64,000 nucleotides of DNA, from the NCBI GenBank assembly GCA_014359885.1, contig JACIYN010000027.1:120960-184959 (forward strand). The letters are read 5' to 3'. The translations under genes were made by a program, and so were the position numbers. The stretch comes from Desulfacinum sp. GTDB lineage: Bacteria > Desulfobacterota > Syntrophobacteria > Syntrophobacterales > DSM-9756. Below are positions 18,738 through 28,588 of the stretch, piece after piece. The notes beneath the pieces are model-generated. The model ran no database searches. It was given only the letters and a program-made list of their open reading frames with translations, and was not told the DNA's origin. Positions within the stretch are counted from its first letter, which is position 1. Every line of letters starts with the position of its first letter.

Positions 18738-18774
18738 CATTGTCGGACAAGCTCCTGGAGCTTGTCCGACAATG
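18738..18774. repeat. Perfect 37-nt palindrome made of two head-to-head REPIN ends
   Basis: Arms of 18 bp (CATTGTCGGACAAGCTCC and its complement) flank a single T. Each arm is the terminal repeat of the REPIN-like element, so this looks like an element reduced to its two ends. Confidence 0.85.
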
Positions 18775-18816
18775 ACCCTTCGGCTCAAGAGGCCGGGGGT
18801 TGTATTCCCTTCGTAG

Positions 18817-18838
18817 GCGCGGGGCTTCAGCCCCGCGC
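18817..18838. repeat. Tetraloop hairpin repeat (TCGTAG-flanked), copy 1
   Basis: A 9-bp stem GCGCGGGGC/GCCCCGCGC closed by TTCA, next to TCGTAG. Relatives are at 18909-18928 (loop TAAA), 26720-26741 (TTCA), 26815-26836 (TGAC), with a decayed copy near 51063. Confidence 0.7.
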
Positions 18839-18908
18839 AACGGGTCATCGTAACTCCATGAAGTGACAGGAAATACGCGATGGCCTATCCGACGGCCGGG
18901 GGTTCATC

Positions 18909-18928
18909 CGCAGCCCTAAAGGGCTGCG
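18909..18928. repeat. Tetraloop hairpin repeat, copy 2
   Basis: An 8-bp stem CGCAGCCC/GGGCTGCG with loop TAAA, followed by TTACGAG; same family as 18817-18838 in the opposite orientation. Confidence 0.65.
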
Positions 18929-19037
18929 TTACGAGAAAAGAGGTCATCCATGGCGCCACCGGGCAGTCCCCAAAGACCGTCGAGAGGGGCTTTTTCGGTC
19001 GCCGGGCGGAACCCGGCGACCCTCGCTTGCAAGATCC

Positions 19038-19195
19038 GCCACCTCGCACGGATGAAAGAACCCGCACCGGGGCACTGTCCGCTCTGTGGAGGCTTTCTCC
19101 TCTCTGTGGGAGCGCCGCAAGGCGCGATGAGCCGGAAGCGGCCCCACCGCCACGCAATGGCCCGCCCCCTCCCTCGCGGCTTTCGCCGCTCCCAC
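19038..19195. repeat. Composite intergenic repeat (family C), copy 1
   Basis: Begins GCCACCTCGCACGGATGAAA, continues through TGTGGGAGCGCCGCAAGGCG and ends CGCTCCCAC. Similar blocks are at 22607-22784 and 54849-54983, with a partial relative at 34339-34432. No coding capacity is evident. Confidence 0.7.
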
Positions 19196-19280
19196 TCGTG
19201 ATATTATTTCTCTACGGTGCTGATTGGAGCTCCCAGAATTCCTTCAACATACTGGAAACAAAGTTCTTTCATATAAAAGA

Positions 19281-21749
19281 CTACCGGTCGCAGGTGGGAC
19301 ATCCTCCCGCGTTTCCTTCGTCGGAGGCGCCCTTTGCGCCGCCGTTTTCGTCCTTTCCGAACTGCTTGACGATCTCGGCGATCTCCCGCAGCCGGTCGTC
19401 GGCTTTGCGGAAGATTGTGCCTTCAGGATACGTCCCGTCCGGCTGCAGCTCTCCGGCGGGTACGCCCGTCAGGATCTCGATACCCTCCTCGATCCGCGAT
19501 ACCGGCCAGATGTGGAACTTGCCTTCCTTGACCGCGTCCACCACCTCCTGCTTCAGCATGAGGTTCCGCACGTTCTTTTCCGGGATGATCACCCCCTGGT
19601 CGCCCGTGAGGCCCTTGTGGGCGCAAATGTCGAAGAAGGCTTCGATCTTCTGGGTCACACCGCCCACGGGCTGAATCTCGCCCTTCTGGCTGACGGACCC
19701 CGTGACGGCGATTCCCTGCTTGATGGGAACTCCCGAAAGGGCGCTCAGGATGGCGTAGAGTTCCGTGCTGGACGCGCTGTCTCCATCCACCATACCGTAA
19801 CTCTGCTCGAAGCAAAGCGAGGCTGTGAGCGAGATGGGCTTGTTGTGGGCGAAGCGTTCCTTGAGAAAGCTGGAAAGGATCAGGACGCCCTTGGTGTGGA
19901 TGTTGCCGCTCAGCTTCGATTCCCGCTCGATGGCCACCACCCCCTCGCGGCCCACGGACACGGTGGCCGTGATGCGGTTGGGCTTTCCGAATTCGTGGTC
20001 TCCGGTCATGAGGACGGACAGGCCGTTGACCTGGCCCACCTTCTCCCCGGTGGTCTCCACCCAGAAGATATCTTTCTTGACCAGTTCCTTGATGCGTTCC
20101 TCGATGAGGTTCGATCGGTAGATCCTCTTCTGGATCGCCTGGTGCACGTGTTCCCGCCCGATGAAATCCGCGCCGTCCAGCCCGGCGAAGTAGTTGGCTT
20201 CCCGCAAGAGATCGCTGATATCGCCCAGCTCCAGGCTCAGTTTATCGCGGTCCCCGGTCACCTCCATGCTGTATTCCAGCACGCGGGCCACGCCGGAGCG
20301 ATCCAGGTGCCGGATCTTATTTTCCTGGCAGAACCGGCTGATCATGCGGGCGCACTGCAGAACGGCCTCGTCCTTACGGTCCATCTGGTCGTCCAGGTGC
20401 GCCTTCACCTTGAAGAGCTTCTGGAACCGGTCGTCGTAGATGTAGAGAAGGTGATAAAGGTACGGATCGCCGGTCAGGACGATCTTCACGTCCATGGGGA
20501 TGGGTTCGGGGCGGATGGTGCGGGTGCTGAAGATCCCGTAGAGTTCCCCCAGGTCTTCGATCTTGATCACGCCGTCGCGAAGGGCTCGCTTGATGGCCTC
20601 CCAGGAGAGATACCACTTGAGAAGGTCCAGCGCCTTCATGACCAGGTACCCGCCGTTGGCTTTGTGGAGCGCACCGGGCTTGATCATGGTGAAGTCGGTG
20701 AAGAGTGCACCGAACCACGCCTGGCGTTCGATGCTTCCGAATAGATTAGGGTAGGCCGGATTGGATTCGATGACCACCGGCGCCCCTTCCGTTTCCGAAT
20801 TGTCGATGAGGACGTTCACGTCGTATTTTCGGAAGGCGGCCTCTTTGGGTTGCACCGGAAAGGGACCCATCTGCTGCTGGCCTTCCGGCTTCTTCTTGAA
20901 ATCGTCGATGTTTTCCAGGATGTCTTCCTGCACCGCCTTCAGGTAGTTGAGAACGTCCGGTTCGTTCTCGTACTTTTCCAGGTAGTGTTCGATGAGCTGG
21001 CCCACCACGAAGAGCGCGATCTCGTTATCCAGCTTGGCGTGCTTTTCCTTGAATTCCGTCTCCGCCTCACGGATGCGCTTGATGGCCGCCTTCATCTTTT
21101 CCTGCAGCTCGTCGCTCTTTTCCCGAAGGGCCTTCTTCTCCTCTTCGCTCAGCTCGCTGAGCTCCTCCTGACCCATGGGCTGGCCTTCCTTGTTGGCCGG
21201 GATGATCACCATGCCCACCTGGGAAAACTGCAGGATGAAGCCCTCCTCCTTGGCCATTTCCGACAGTTCGTCGATGATCTCCCGCCGGCGCCGTTCGAAG
21301 GCCTGATGCACCTCCGCTTCCTTGGCGCGATAATCGTCGCTGTCGAACACCTCCGGGATCTTGGCCTGGAGCGTGTGGATGAACTCCTCCATGTCCTTCT
21401 TGAGCTCTTTGCCGCGGCCGGGGCTCAACTTGAGGCTCTTGGGTTCATCGGGCTGTTTGAAATTATAGACGTAGCACCAGTCCGGGGGGGTCGGTTCCTT
21501 CTTCGCCTGTTCTTCCAGAAACGTCCTGGCGATGTAGGTTAGCCCCGCCTTGGCGGGCCCCGCGATGTAGATGTTGTAGCCCTTTTCCTTCATCCCCATG
21601 CCGAACTTGATGGCGTCGATGGCCCGTTCCTGGCCCACCACGCCTTCTTCCAACGGCTCCAGCGCTCCCGTGTGCTCAAAGGGAAGGGACCCCGGATCCA
21701 CATACCCGCGAAGTTCTTCCACAGGCACTTCCTTAAACATGCCGGACAT
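19281..21749 (-). CDS. Lon-like ATP-dependent protease (YcbZ/LonB-related)
   Basis: An 822-residue Lon-family serine protease of the type with an atypical N-terminal ATPase half. The C-terminal Lon domain carries Ser658 in DGDSASS and Lys701 in GGVTQKIEAF, the catalytic dyad with the 43-residue spacing known from E. coli Lon. The first half has a degenerate P-loop (AGPAKAGLTY) and an inserted coiled coil (about 150-260), as in YcbZ-like proteins; it may have lost ATP binding. The ATG at 21749 follows GGAGGAG; upstream in-frame codons lack one. It lies downstream of khpA with a 187-bp gap. Confidence 0.9.
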   Translation of the reverse strand: MSGMFKEVPVEELRGYVDPGSLPFEHTGALEPLEEGVVGQERAIDAIKFGMGMKEKGYNIYIAGPAKAGLTYIARTFLEEQAKKEPTPPDWCYVYNFKQPDEPKSLKLSPGRGKELKKDMEEFIHTLQAKIPEVFDSDDYRAKEAEVHQAFERRRREIIDELSEMAKEEGFILQFSQVGMVIIPANKEGQPMGQEELSELSEEEKKALREKSDELQEKMKAAIKRIREAETEFKEKHAKLDNEIALFVVGQLIEHYLEKYENEPDVLNYLKAVQEDILENIDDFKKKPEGQQQMGPFPVQPKEAAFRKYDVNVLIDNSETEGAPVVIESNPAYPNLFGSIERQAWFGALFTDFTMIKPGALHKANGGYLVMKALDLLKWYLSWEAIKRALRDGVIKIEDLGELYGIFSTRTIRPEPIPMDVKIVLTGDPYLYHLLYIYDDRFQKLFKVKAHLDDQMDRKDEAVLQCARMISRFCQENKIRHLDRSGVARVLEYSMEVTGDRDKLSLELGDISDLLREANYFAGLDGADFIGREHVHQAIQKRIYRSNLIEERIKELVKKDIFWVETTGEKVGQVNGLSVLMTGDHEFGKPNRITATVSVGREGVVAIERESKLSGNIHTKGVLILSSFLKERFAHNKPISLTASLCFEQSYGMVDGDSASSTELYAILSALSGVPIKQGIAVTGSVSQKGEIQPVGGVTQKIEAFFDICAHKGLTGDQGVIIPEKNVRNLMLKQEVVDAVKEGKFHIWPVSRIEEGIEILTGVPAGELQPDGTYPEGTIFRKADDRLREIAEIVKQFGKDENGGAKGASDEGNAGGCPTCDR

Positions 21750-21936
21750 CACCACTCCTCCGCATTCCTCGTCTGTTGTGTGGGTTCCGTTGCGGAACGT
21801 CCTCGCCTGCAACAGCCATCAATGACACAACCCTGTGCTTGCACGCACATGATTGCATATTAAACACTTCAGTGCCCCTTGGCACCCCTTCCCCGACTCT
21901 TTTTCCAGCCCTCAGGACCCGGGGCGGTGCAGCCCG

Positions 21937-22167
21937 TCATCCCAACAACTCAAGCCGGCACTTGCAGTCCTTGCTGGCGGCAGCCATTTGAGCCACCGTC
22001 CGCACGGCATGGATGGTCTTTCCGTTCCGACCGATCACCTGCCCCATATCGTCGGGAGCCACCGACAGCTCCAGATGAATGGACTGATCCTGAGTCCGCT
22101 GAGCCAAGAGAACCTTGTCCGGATGATCCACCATGGCCTTGACCAGATATTCCACCAATGCCTTCAT
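21937..22167 (-). CDS. khpA: KH-domain RNA-binding protein KhpA
   Basis: A 76-residue single KH domain protein with the RNA-gripping loop IGRNGKT (GxxG). KhpA is a small RNA-binding protein, usually near rpsP and partnered with KhpB. Here it is translationally coupled to the thiamine-binding protein gene (4-bp ATGA overlap), not to ribosomal genes. GGAGC precedes the start. Confidence 0.92.
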   Translation of the reverse strand: MKALVEYLVKAMVDHPDKVLLAQRTQDQSIHLELSVAPDDMGQVIGRNGKTIHAVRTVAQMAAASKDCKCRLELLG

Positions 22168-22490
22168 GACGCTCCTTCCTCTTGGGGTTCCCCAATGAGC
22201 TTCTGTCGCACGGAGTCGACCTTTTCCCGGGGAGAGCTGGGCTTGTCCCTGCGGTCGTCGATTCGGAGCTGGGTCAGCACCCGGCGAGCGCCCCGCTCGA
22301 AACAGCTTTCGTGCATGCGTCGTACGGTCTGTAAGATGTCGTCCAGTTTTCCATAGAGGATCGTTCCCATGCCTGTCAATTCGTATTCCAGGCCGCTCTC
22401 TTGGACGATCTTTACAGCTTCCGCCACGTAGGAACTCAAGCTGGTGTCACCCGTTCCCAGGGGCACCACACTCACCTCCACGATCGCCAT
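22164..22490 (-). CDS. MTH1187-family thiamine-binding protein
   Basis: A 108-residue protein of the MTH1187/YqgV (formerly DUF77) family, which forms ferredoxin-like oligomers that bind thiamine or related pyrimidines. Diagnostic stretches are VEVSVVPLGTGDTSLSSYVA, YELTGMGTILYG and VRRMHESCFERGARRV. It overlaps khpA by 4 bp. Cellular role is not established. Confidence 0.9.
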   Translation of the reverse strand: MAIVEVSVVPLGTGDTSLSSYVAEAVKIVQESGLEYELTGMGTILYGKLDDILQTVRRMHESCFERGARRVLTQLRIDDRRDKPSSPREKVDSVRQKLIGEPQEEGAS

Positions 22491-22791
22491 GGTCCGCCTC
22501 CCTGATTCCCTTTCTCAAGGATCAAGAAAACCCTTGCGTCCTCCCGCCAATTCCCATGAGCGTTCGTTCGCGGTTCTCTTTCATCCGATCGATCCTGGCG
22601 AAACTCGCCACCCCGCACGGATGAAAGAACCTGCACCGGGGTGTTTTTTTGCTCTGTAAGAGCTTTTTTCCCTCTCTGTGGGAGTTCTTCTCCCTCTGTG
22701 GGAGCGCCGGAAGGCACCACGACCTGGCGGCCGGAACGGCACCGAACGGCCGTCCACCCCCTTTGAGGCCTTCGCCGCTCCCACATCCCGC
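22491..22791. other. Intergenic region made of repeats
   Basis: No gene. Holds a family-T repeat (about 22550-22585, GCGTTCGTTCGCGGTTCTC) and a composite family-C repeat (22607-22784). Confidence 0.65.
22607..22784. repeat. Composite intergenic repeat (family C), copy 2
   Basis: Same order of blocks as 19038-19195: GCCACCCCGCACGGATGAAA, then CTCTGTGGGAGCGCCGGAAG, ending CGCTCCCAC. Confidence 0.7.
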
Positions 22792-23646
22792 TCACTGCCA
22801 TTGGTGTTTATTCGCGTTCATTGGCGGCTCTCTTTCCCATTCACCCAGCCAGGCCGTGAGCGCGTTCACCGTTTCCACCAGGTGGGGCAAGGTATGGGGT
22901 TCCACCGTCAGTACCGGCGCGGGATTCAGCGCCCCGATTCTTCGAAAAAGGTCGTCAAAATCGACGGTCCCCCGGCCCACCGGGAGATGCTCGTCCAGGT
23001 TTCCTTGATTGTCGTGCAGATGAACCTCCAGGATCTTCTCCTCCAAGGCTTCCCACCAAACGGAAACCGAAGCATCGGAGAAGGAGTGCTGATGGCCCAC
23101 ATCGAAGCAAAATCCCAGAAAGGGACTCGGGAGCCGGTCAAAGATCTCCCGGTGGATCGACGGATCCTCCTCCCAAACGTTTTCCAGGCACAGGCGAATC
23201 CCGATTCCCTCCAGCCGTCTCAAGACAGGTTCCCACACTTGTTGGGCTCGATCCAGCCATGCCCGGACTTGGGTGCGATGGTGGCGAGGATCGTATCCCG
23301 TATGGCAGACCACCTGGTGCGGCCGCACCACCTCCACCACGTCCGCCAACTGATGCAACCGCAGGCGCGTCACCTGGCGGATGAGAGGGTCCTGACTGCC
23401 CGGACACAATTCCCAGAAAGGACCATGGATTGTCAGTCGGCAGCCGTGTGCGCGAAGATCGGCGGAGGTCTTTTCCACTGTCCGCAGGTCCAATCCGTCC
23501 AGCTCTTCGCCGGAAAAGCCCAGCTCCAGATGAATGGCTTCCCTCAGTATCAGATCCCAATAATCCCCCAGGAATCTCCATGGCATGTTCACGTGGACCC
23601 GCCGGAGCACTTCCCTGGCTTTCGTGTCGAACGAGACGGTCCTCAC
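22792..23646 (-). CDS. TIM-barrel sugar-phosphate isomerase/epimerase-like protein
   Basis: A 284-residue protein of the xylose isomerase-like/AP endonuclease 2 superfamily. Metal-binding motifs include LTIHGPF, VCHTGYD, LCLENVWE, FCFDVGHQH and EVHLHDNQG, with a late VEPH. The substrate cannot be predicted. The GTG at 23646 has GGGGGAG upstream. The last 13 codons (REPPMNANKHQWQ) and the stop are encoded by a family-T intergenic repeat, so the C-terminus looks to have been remodelled by that repeat. It is divergent from the cupin gene at 23840. Confidence 0.85.
   Translation of the reverse strand: MRTVSFDTKAREVLRRVHVNMPWRFLGDYWDLILREAIHLELGFSGEELDGLDLRTVEKTSADLRAHGCRLTIHGPFWELCPGSQDPLIRQVTRLRLHQLADVVEVVRPHQVVCHTGYDPRHHRTQVRAWLDRAQQVWEPVLRRLEGIGIRLCLENVWEEDPSIHREIFDRLPSPFLGFCFDVGHQHSFSDASVSVWWEALEEKILEVHLHDNQGNLDEHLPVGRGTVDFDDLFRRIGALNPAPVLTVEPHTLPHLVETVNALTAWLGEWEREPPMNANKHQWQ
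22804..22832. repeat. Family-T repeat inside the 3' end of the isomerase gene
   Basis: Reads GAACCGCCAATGAACGCGAA in variant form on the minus strand. Related blocks are at 22550-22585, 24198-24235, 34445-34476, 39341-39371 and 53603-53640. Here it is translated as the C-terminal tail. Confidence 0.65.
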
Positions 23647-23839
23647 TGGTCTCCCCCGCTAGGCATCTCCGCACTTCGTCTTCCATTGTAGGAAATCCTT
23701 AACCGGCAAACCACCTTATTCGGCGGCCGCCCACGAAAGCCCCTTGAAACGGTACGGAAAATCGGCTTATGGTGAGCGGGCGAAGCGGATTCCGTTTGCC
23801 CCTATCAACGTTTTCATCAGATGGCGAGGAGAGCTTTCC

Positions 23840-24190
23840 ATGAAGATTCGATCCTACAAGAATGTGGAACCGACGGTCTTCGATAACGACGTGGCCAAAG
23901 GCGTGGCCGGGCGCGTTCTCATCGGAAAAGAAGACGGTGCGGGAAAATTCTGCATGCGCTTTTTCGAACTTCAGCCCGACGGCCACACCCCGCGCCATAC
24001 CCATGATTGGGAGCACGAAATCTTCATTCATGAAGGCCAAGGCTCCGTTCTCAGGGAAGGGAGCTGGGTGCCGGTGCAAGCCGGCGATGCGGTTTTCATT
24101 CCCCCCAATGAGGACCACCAGATCAAAAATACCTCCAAGGCGCCTCTGCGCTTCGTCTGTCTCATCCCTTCCGGGCCGCCGGAACTTTAA
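23840..24190 (+). CDS. Small single-domain cupin protein
   Basis: A 116-residue cupin barrel. Metal-ligand motif 1 is visible (HTPRHTHDWEHEIFIHEG), and motif 2 is GDAVFIPPNEDHQI. Such small cupins are enzymes or metal/ligand sensors; no function can be assigned. The ATG at 23840 follows GGAGAG. A downstream family-T repeat (24198-24235) starts just after the stop. Confidence 0.87.
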   Translation: MKIRSYKNVEPTVFDNDVAKGVAGRVLIGKEDGAGKFCMRFFELQPDGHTPRHTHDWEHEIFIHEGQGSVLREGSWVPVQAGDAVFIPPNEDHQIKNTSKAPLRFVCLIPSGPPEL

Positions 24191-24690
24191 TGCAAAACGG
24201 AACCGCCAATGAACGCCGATAGACGCACATGGGCCTAAGGTCCCTGGTGGGAGCGCACGTGGGCATGGCCGGGATCCCCGCCAAGCCCGCTCCCACAAAT
24301 GGCGATTCTTCGGGATGCGGACTTTTTTGCGGGACACGTCGTTGCCCGGTTTCACATTGCTCGATAAGTCTGCTGATTGAGAAAGTTTGTGCATTTTAAA
24401 CTTTGGTTCATTGGCGAAACCTGCTATCATCCGGCCGCCTGTAAGGTCCCCCTCCACGGGGCCTTACAGGGAAAGTCCTTACAGAGAGCAGACTGACTCC
24501 CCCGCTCCCGTTCGCAGAGCGCCCTCTCCCGGTTCCCGATCTGCTCCAGGCGGCCCGTACCGCTCCCCATGACTTCCCGGACGGCCACGCCGTTCATGGC
24601 TCTCGGCTGGAAACGGCTCCCATAATTCGCCGTTATCCAGATGCTTGAAGGCCCGGTCCTGTTCACCGTCATCTGCAAGGGAGGCAACCC
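24191..24690. other. Intergenic region with repeats and a promoter
   Basis: Contains a family-T repeat (24198-24235), a GGTGGGAGCGC...GCTCCCAC inverted block (about 24248-24298) and the promoter at 24403-24430. The remaining 260 bp before the ligase gene would be a long leader; no ORF or obvious structure is seen in it. Confidence 0.6.
24403..24430 (+). promoter_or_regulatory. Extended -10 promoter of the acetoacetyl-CoA ligase gene
   Basis: TTGGTT, a 16-nt spacer ending TGC, then TATCAT (5/6), in an AT-rich pocket. The TGn extension compensates for the poor -35. It implies a leader of roughly 255 nt. Confidence 0.5.
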
Positions 24691-26643
<1,953 letters not shown>

Positions 26644-26719
26644 CGGGGCCGCCCGACCCGATTGCCCGAGTTGCCCGGCAGTCCGCCCGCAAACGCCACG
26701 GCGGAGCGCTTTTCTCGTA

Positions 26720-26741
26720 GCGCAGCCCTTCAGGGCTGCGC
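26720..26741. repeat. Tetraloop hairpin repeat, copy 3
   Basis: A 9-bp stem GCGCAGCCC/GGGCTGCGC closed by TTCA, preceded by TCGTA; same family as 18817-18838. Confidence 0.65.
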
Positions 26742-26814
26742 CGGAAACCCCCGGACGTAGGATGGGCCATCGGGTTTCGTCCCCATCACTTCAAGAGGTT
26801 CCAAAGACCGTTTT

Positions 26815-26836
26815 CCGCGGGGCTGACGCCCCGCGG
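26815..26836. repeat. Tetraloop hairpin repeat, copy 4
   Basis: A 9-bp stem CCGCGGGGC/GCCCCGCGG closed by TGAC and followed by CTACGAAAG; inverted orientation. Confidence 0.65.
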
Positions 26837-26877
26837 CTACGAAAGATGTCGAGTTCCTTGTCCGTTTCGGGCAGCCT

Positions 26878-27049
26878 CCCGGGAACCTGTTCGTCAAAGG
26901 TAGATGTGTGCCCTTCAGTGGCTCTTCGTCATCCCCGCGAAGCTTGTCCCCGGCGTGAAAGCGGAGCCGGGATCCAGGATTTCCGGTAAGTTATGGACTC
27001 CCGGTTGCGCGGGAGTGACGGTTGGCAGAGTTCCCCGACACGCGCCTAA
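26878..27049 (-). repeat. REPIN/MITE-like element, copy C (long form, decayed)
   Basis: Runs opposite to copy A. The first hairpin carries an enlarged loop (CATCCCCGCGAAGCTTGTCC...), the second reads ACTCCCGG/GCGGGAGT around TTGC with one mismatch. Ends are degenerate (GGGAACCTGTTCG and GACACGCGCCTAAG). Its right end supplies the TAG stop of the minus-strand gene at 27046. Confidence 0.7.
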
Positions 27050-28104
27050 GCAAGATCCTCCGCCGAGTCGCCGCGAAGCATGGCCAGGGCCATCCTCCTT
27101 TCTTCGGAAAATCGGCTCAGGAGCGCCCGCCGAACGGATCCGTCGAAAACGCCGCTGGTCCGCTCGCGAAATCGGTAGACGGCCCGGATCAGAGCCGCCT
27201 CGTCAACCGTTCCATCCTTGGCCCTGGCCCGGTTGAGGGCCCCGGCAAAGAAGCGGGCGGCCCGTCGGGGACCGTGCTGCACGGCCGTGCTCCACAGAAC
27301 CTCCTTCACTGCCCGGGAAAGCCCCTCCACTTCAATTCCGGTGGCCGCTTCCACCGCCTGAGCCGCCGGTTCGTAGTGGGTCTCCCGTACGAAGGCATGC
27401 TGGAGCGCGGCGAACCGATCCGGGTTTTCCCGGGCGATTCGCCGCCACACTCGGGGCATCCGCCCGTCTCGGCTTCCCGTATCCGCGGGGCCCGCCGCTT
27501 CCAACCGGGCCGCCCATCCCGGTTCCCGTTCCTTGAGAAAATCCAGGAAGCGGTCCATGGTGCCGGTTTTGGAAGACAATTGATAGATCCCGTAGGACGT
27601 TCCGCCGCGGCCGTCGTATCCCACGGCGCCCACTCCGTCTTCGCCCGATTCAAAGATGGACGAAAGAGCGCCCAGGTCCAGCTGATCATCCAAGGAGATC
27701 TCCTGGTCTGGAGGCTCGGGACCGGCAAGGGAAGGTTTCCCATCCTGGGGAAGAGCGCCAAGCGCCGAAAAATCGGGACCGCCCCAGGACGATCCACCGG
27801 AACCCAAGGCGGCCGCCTTGATATAGGCCGCCACGATGGCCGCCTGGAGTTGCCGATCGTTCATGGAACACAGTCGGGCGCGCTCAGAGTCCATGCCATG
27901 CGTGGAGGCGCCCAATTCTTGGAGCATCCGCCAGTCGTCATGGCCCGCGCCCGTAGGCGCCTCGGCCGCAAGTCCCTGCTCTCCCTGGAACACCTGCTGG
28001 AAAACCCGTTGTTCCATGGACCGCGCGAGCACACGGGTCCGTTCCACGGCTCCTTGATCCACCGAGGGCTTCGGGATGGGATTCTTGATGAACTGTACCG
28101 CCAA
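27046..28104 (-). CDS. Lysozyme/chitosanase-like protein of the VgrG-associated type
   Basis: A 352-residue protein whose centre resembles lysozyme-fold domains found with VgrG or phage-tail proteins: SIFESGEDGVGAVGYDGRGG, then TSYGIYQLSSKTGTMDRFL, with a catalytic-type Glu in the first block. The N-terminal 120 residues are low in motif content; there is no signal peptide. The TTG at 28104 is preferred because GGGGAGG lies 6 nt upstream. No secretion-system or phage gene is nearby, so it is an orphan. A TAG in the right end of a REPIN element ends the gene. Enzyme activity is inferred. Confidence 0.7.
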   Translation of the reverse strand: MAVQFIKNPIPKPSVDQGAVERTRVLARSMEQRVFQQVFQGEQGLAAEAPTGAGHDDWRMLQELGASTHGMDSERARLCSMNDRQLQAAIVAAYIKAAALGSGGSSWGGPDFSALGALPQDGKPSLAGPEPPDQEISLDDQLDLGALSSIFESGEDGVGAVGYDGRGGTSYGIYQLSSKTGTMDRFLDFLKEREPGWAARLEAAGPADTGSRDGRMPRVWRRIARENPDRFAALQHAFVRETHYEPAAQAVEAATGIEVEGLSRAVKEVLWSTAVQHGPRRAARFFAGALNRARAKDGTVDEAALIRAVYRFRERTSGVFDGSVRRALLSRFSEERRMALAMLRGDSAEDLA

Positions 28105-28588
28105 GATGACCTCCCCTGTTGAAACGGTTGGGATTCGCCCGACTGGATGGTTGCAAACTTCGTGCAAGATTTGAAATGCGACCTTGTCCTGTTCGTCCGC
28201 CCGGGCTGTAGGGGCGAATCATCATTCGCCCCTACAGGAACCCGATCCCAAAGGTGCGTTTCATCCTTCGTTTCGCGGGCGCCCTGTGATGCGGGTTGAC
28301 GTGAAGGAAAATCGCGCCTCGCGACGCTCTCCCCAAACGCTGTCACGGCCCGAGCTTTCATCCATGCGGGATGGCCCAAAGGCGGCACTGAGCGCTGGAG
28401 GAACCCTCTCCGTGCGGCACAATCTTCCGGGTATTGGTCCGATTTTTCCCCGGGACGGAGACTTCCGGTCGCGGCACGCGTCGATCCCTTCGGGCTCTTT
28501 GGCTAGCGGCAACGCCAGGTTCTGGTCCCTCATTGAGCGAAGGGGCCTATCCCACGCCGGTTTCGTCAGGCCTTTGACGAGAAAGGTG
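28105..28588. other. Intergenic region with a palindromic repeat
   Basis: Holds palindrome family-P copy 2 (28206-28237) and an associated block (about 28253-28330: GGTGCGTTTCATCCTTCG, later GGTTGACGTGAAGG) that recurs next to other P copies. About 250 bp downstream of it show no gene or motif I can name. Confidence 0.6.
28206..28237. repeat. Palindromic intergenic repeat (family P), copy 2
   Basis: A 32-nt palindrome with arms CTGTAGGGGCGAAT and ATTCGCCCCTACAG around CATC. Confidence 0.8.

Larger units (their letters stand above)
18493..19280. other. Repeat-filled intergenic region
   Basis: No gene is supportable. It holds most of REPIN copy B, a GAGCGCGGGCG... hairpin module (about 18665-18719), a perfect 37-nt palindrome (18738-18774), hairpins at 18817-18838 and 18909-18928, and a composite repeat (19038-19195). 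The last 85 bp before the end of the Lon-like gene show nothing recognisable. Confidence 0.75.
26644..27045. other. Intergenic region with hairpins and a decayed REPIN element
   Basis: No gene. Holds tetraloop hairpins at 26720-26741 and 26815-26836 and the REPIN-like copy C. Confidence 0.65.

Noticed and set aside
18549..18848. Short frames with translations like [21 protein letters not shown]
   Set aside because: These peptides are translations of the REPIN hairpins and recur at every copy; not genes.
21750..21936. Heat-shock promoter for the Lon-like protease
   Set aside because: No CTTGAAA/CCCCAT pair at suitable spacing was found on the minus strand.
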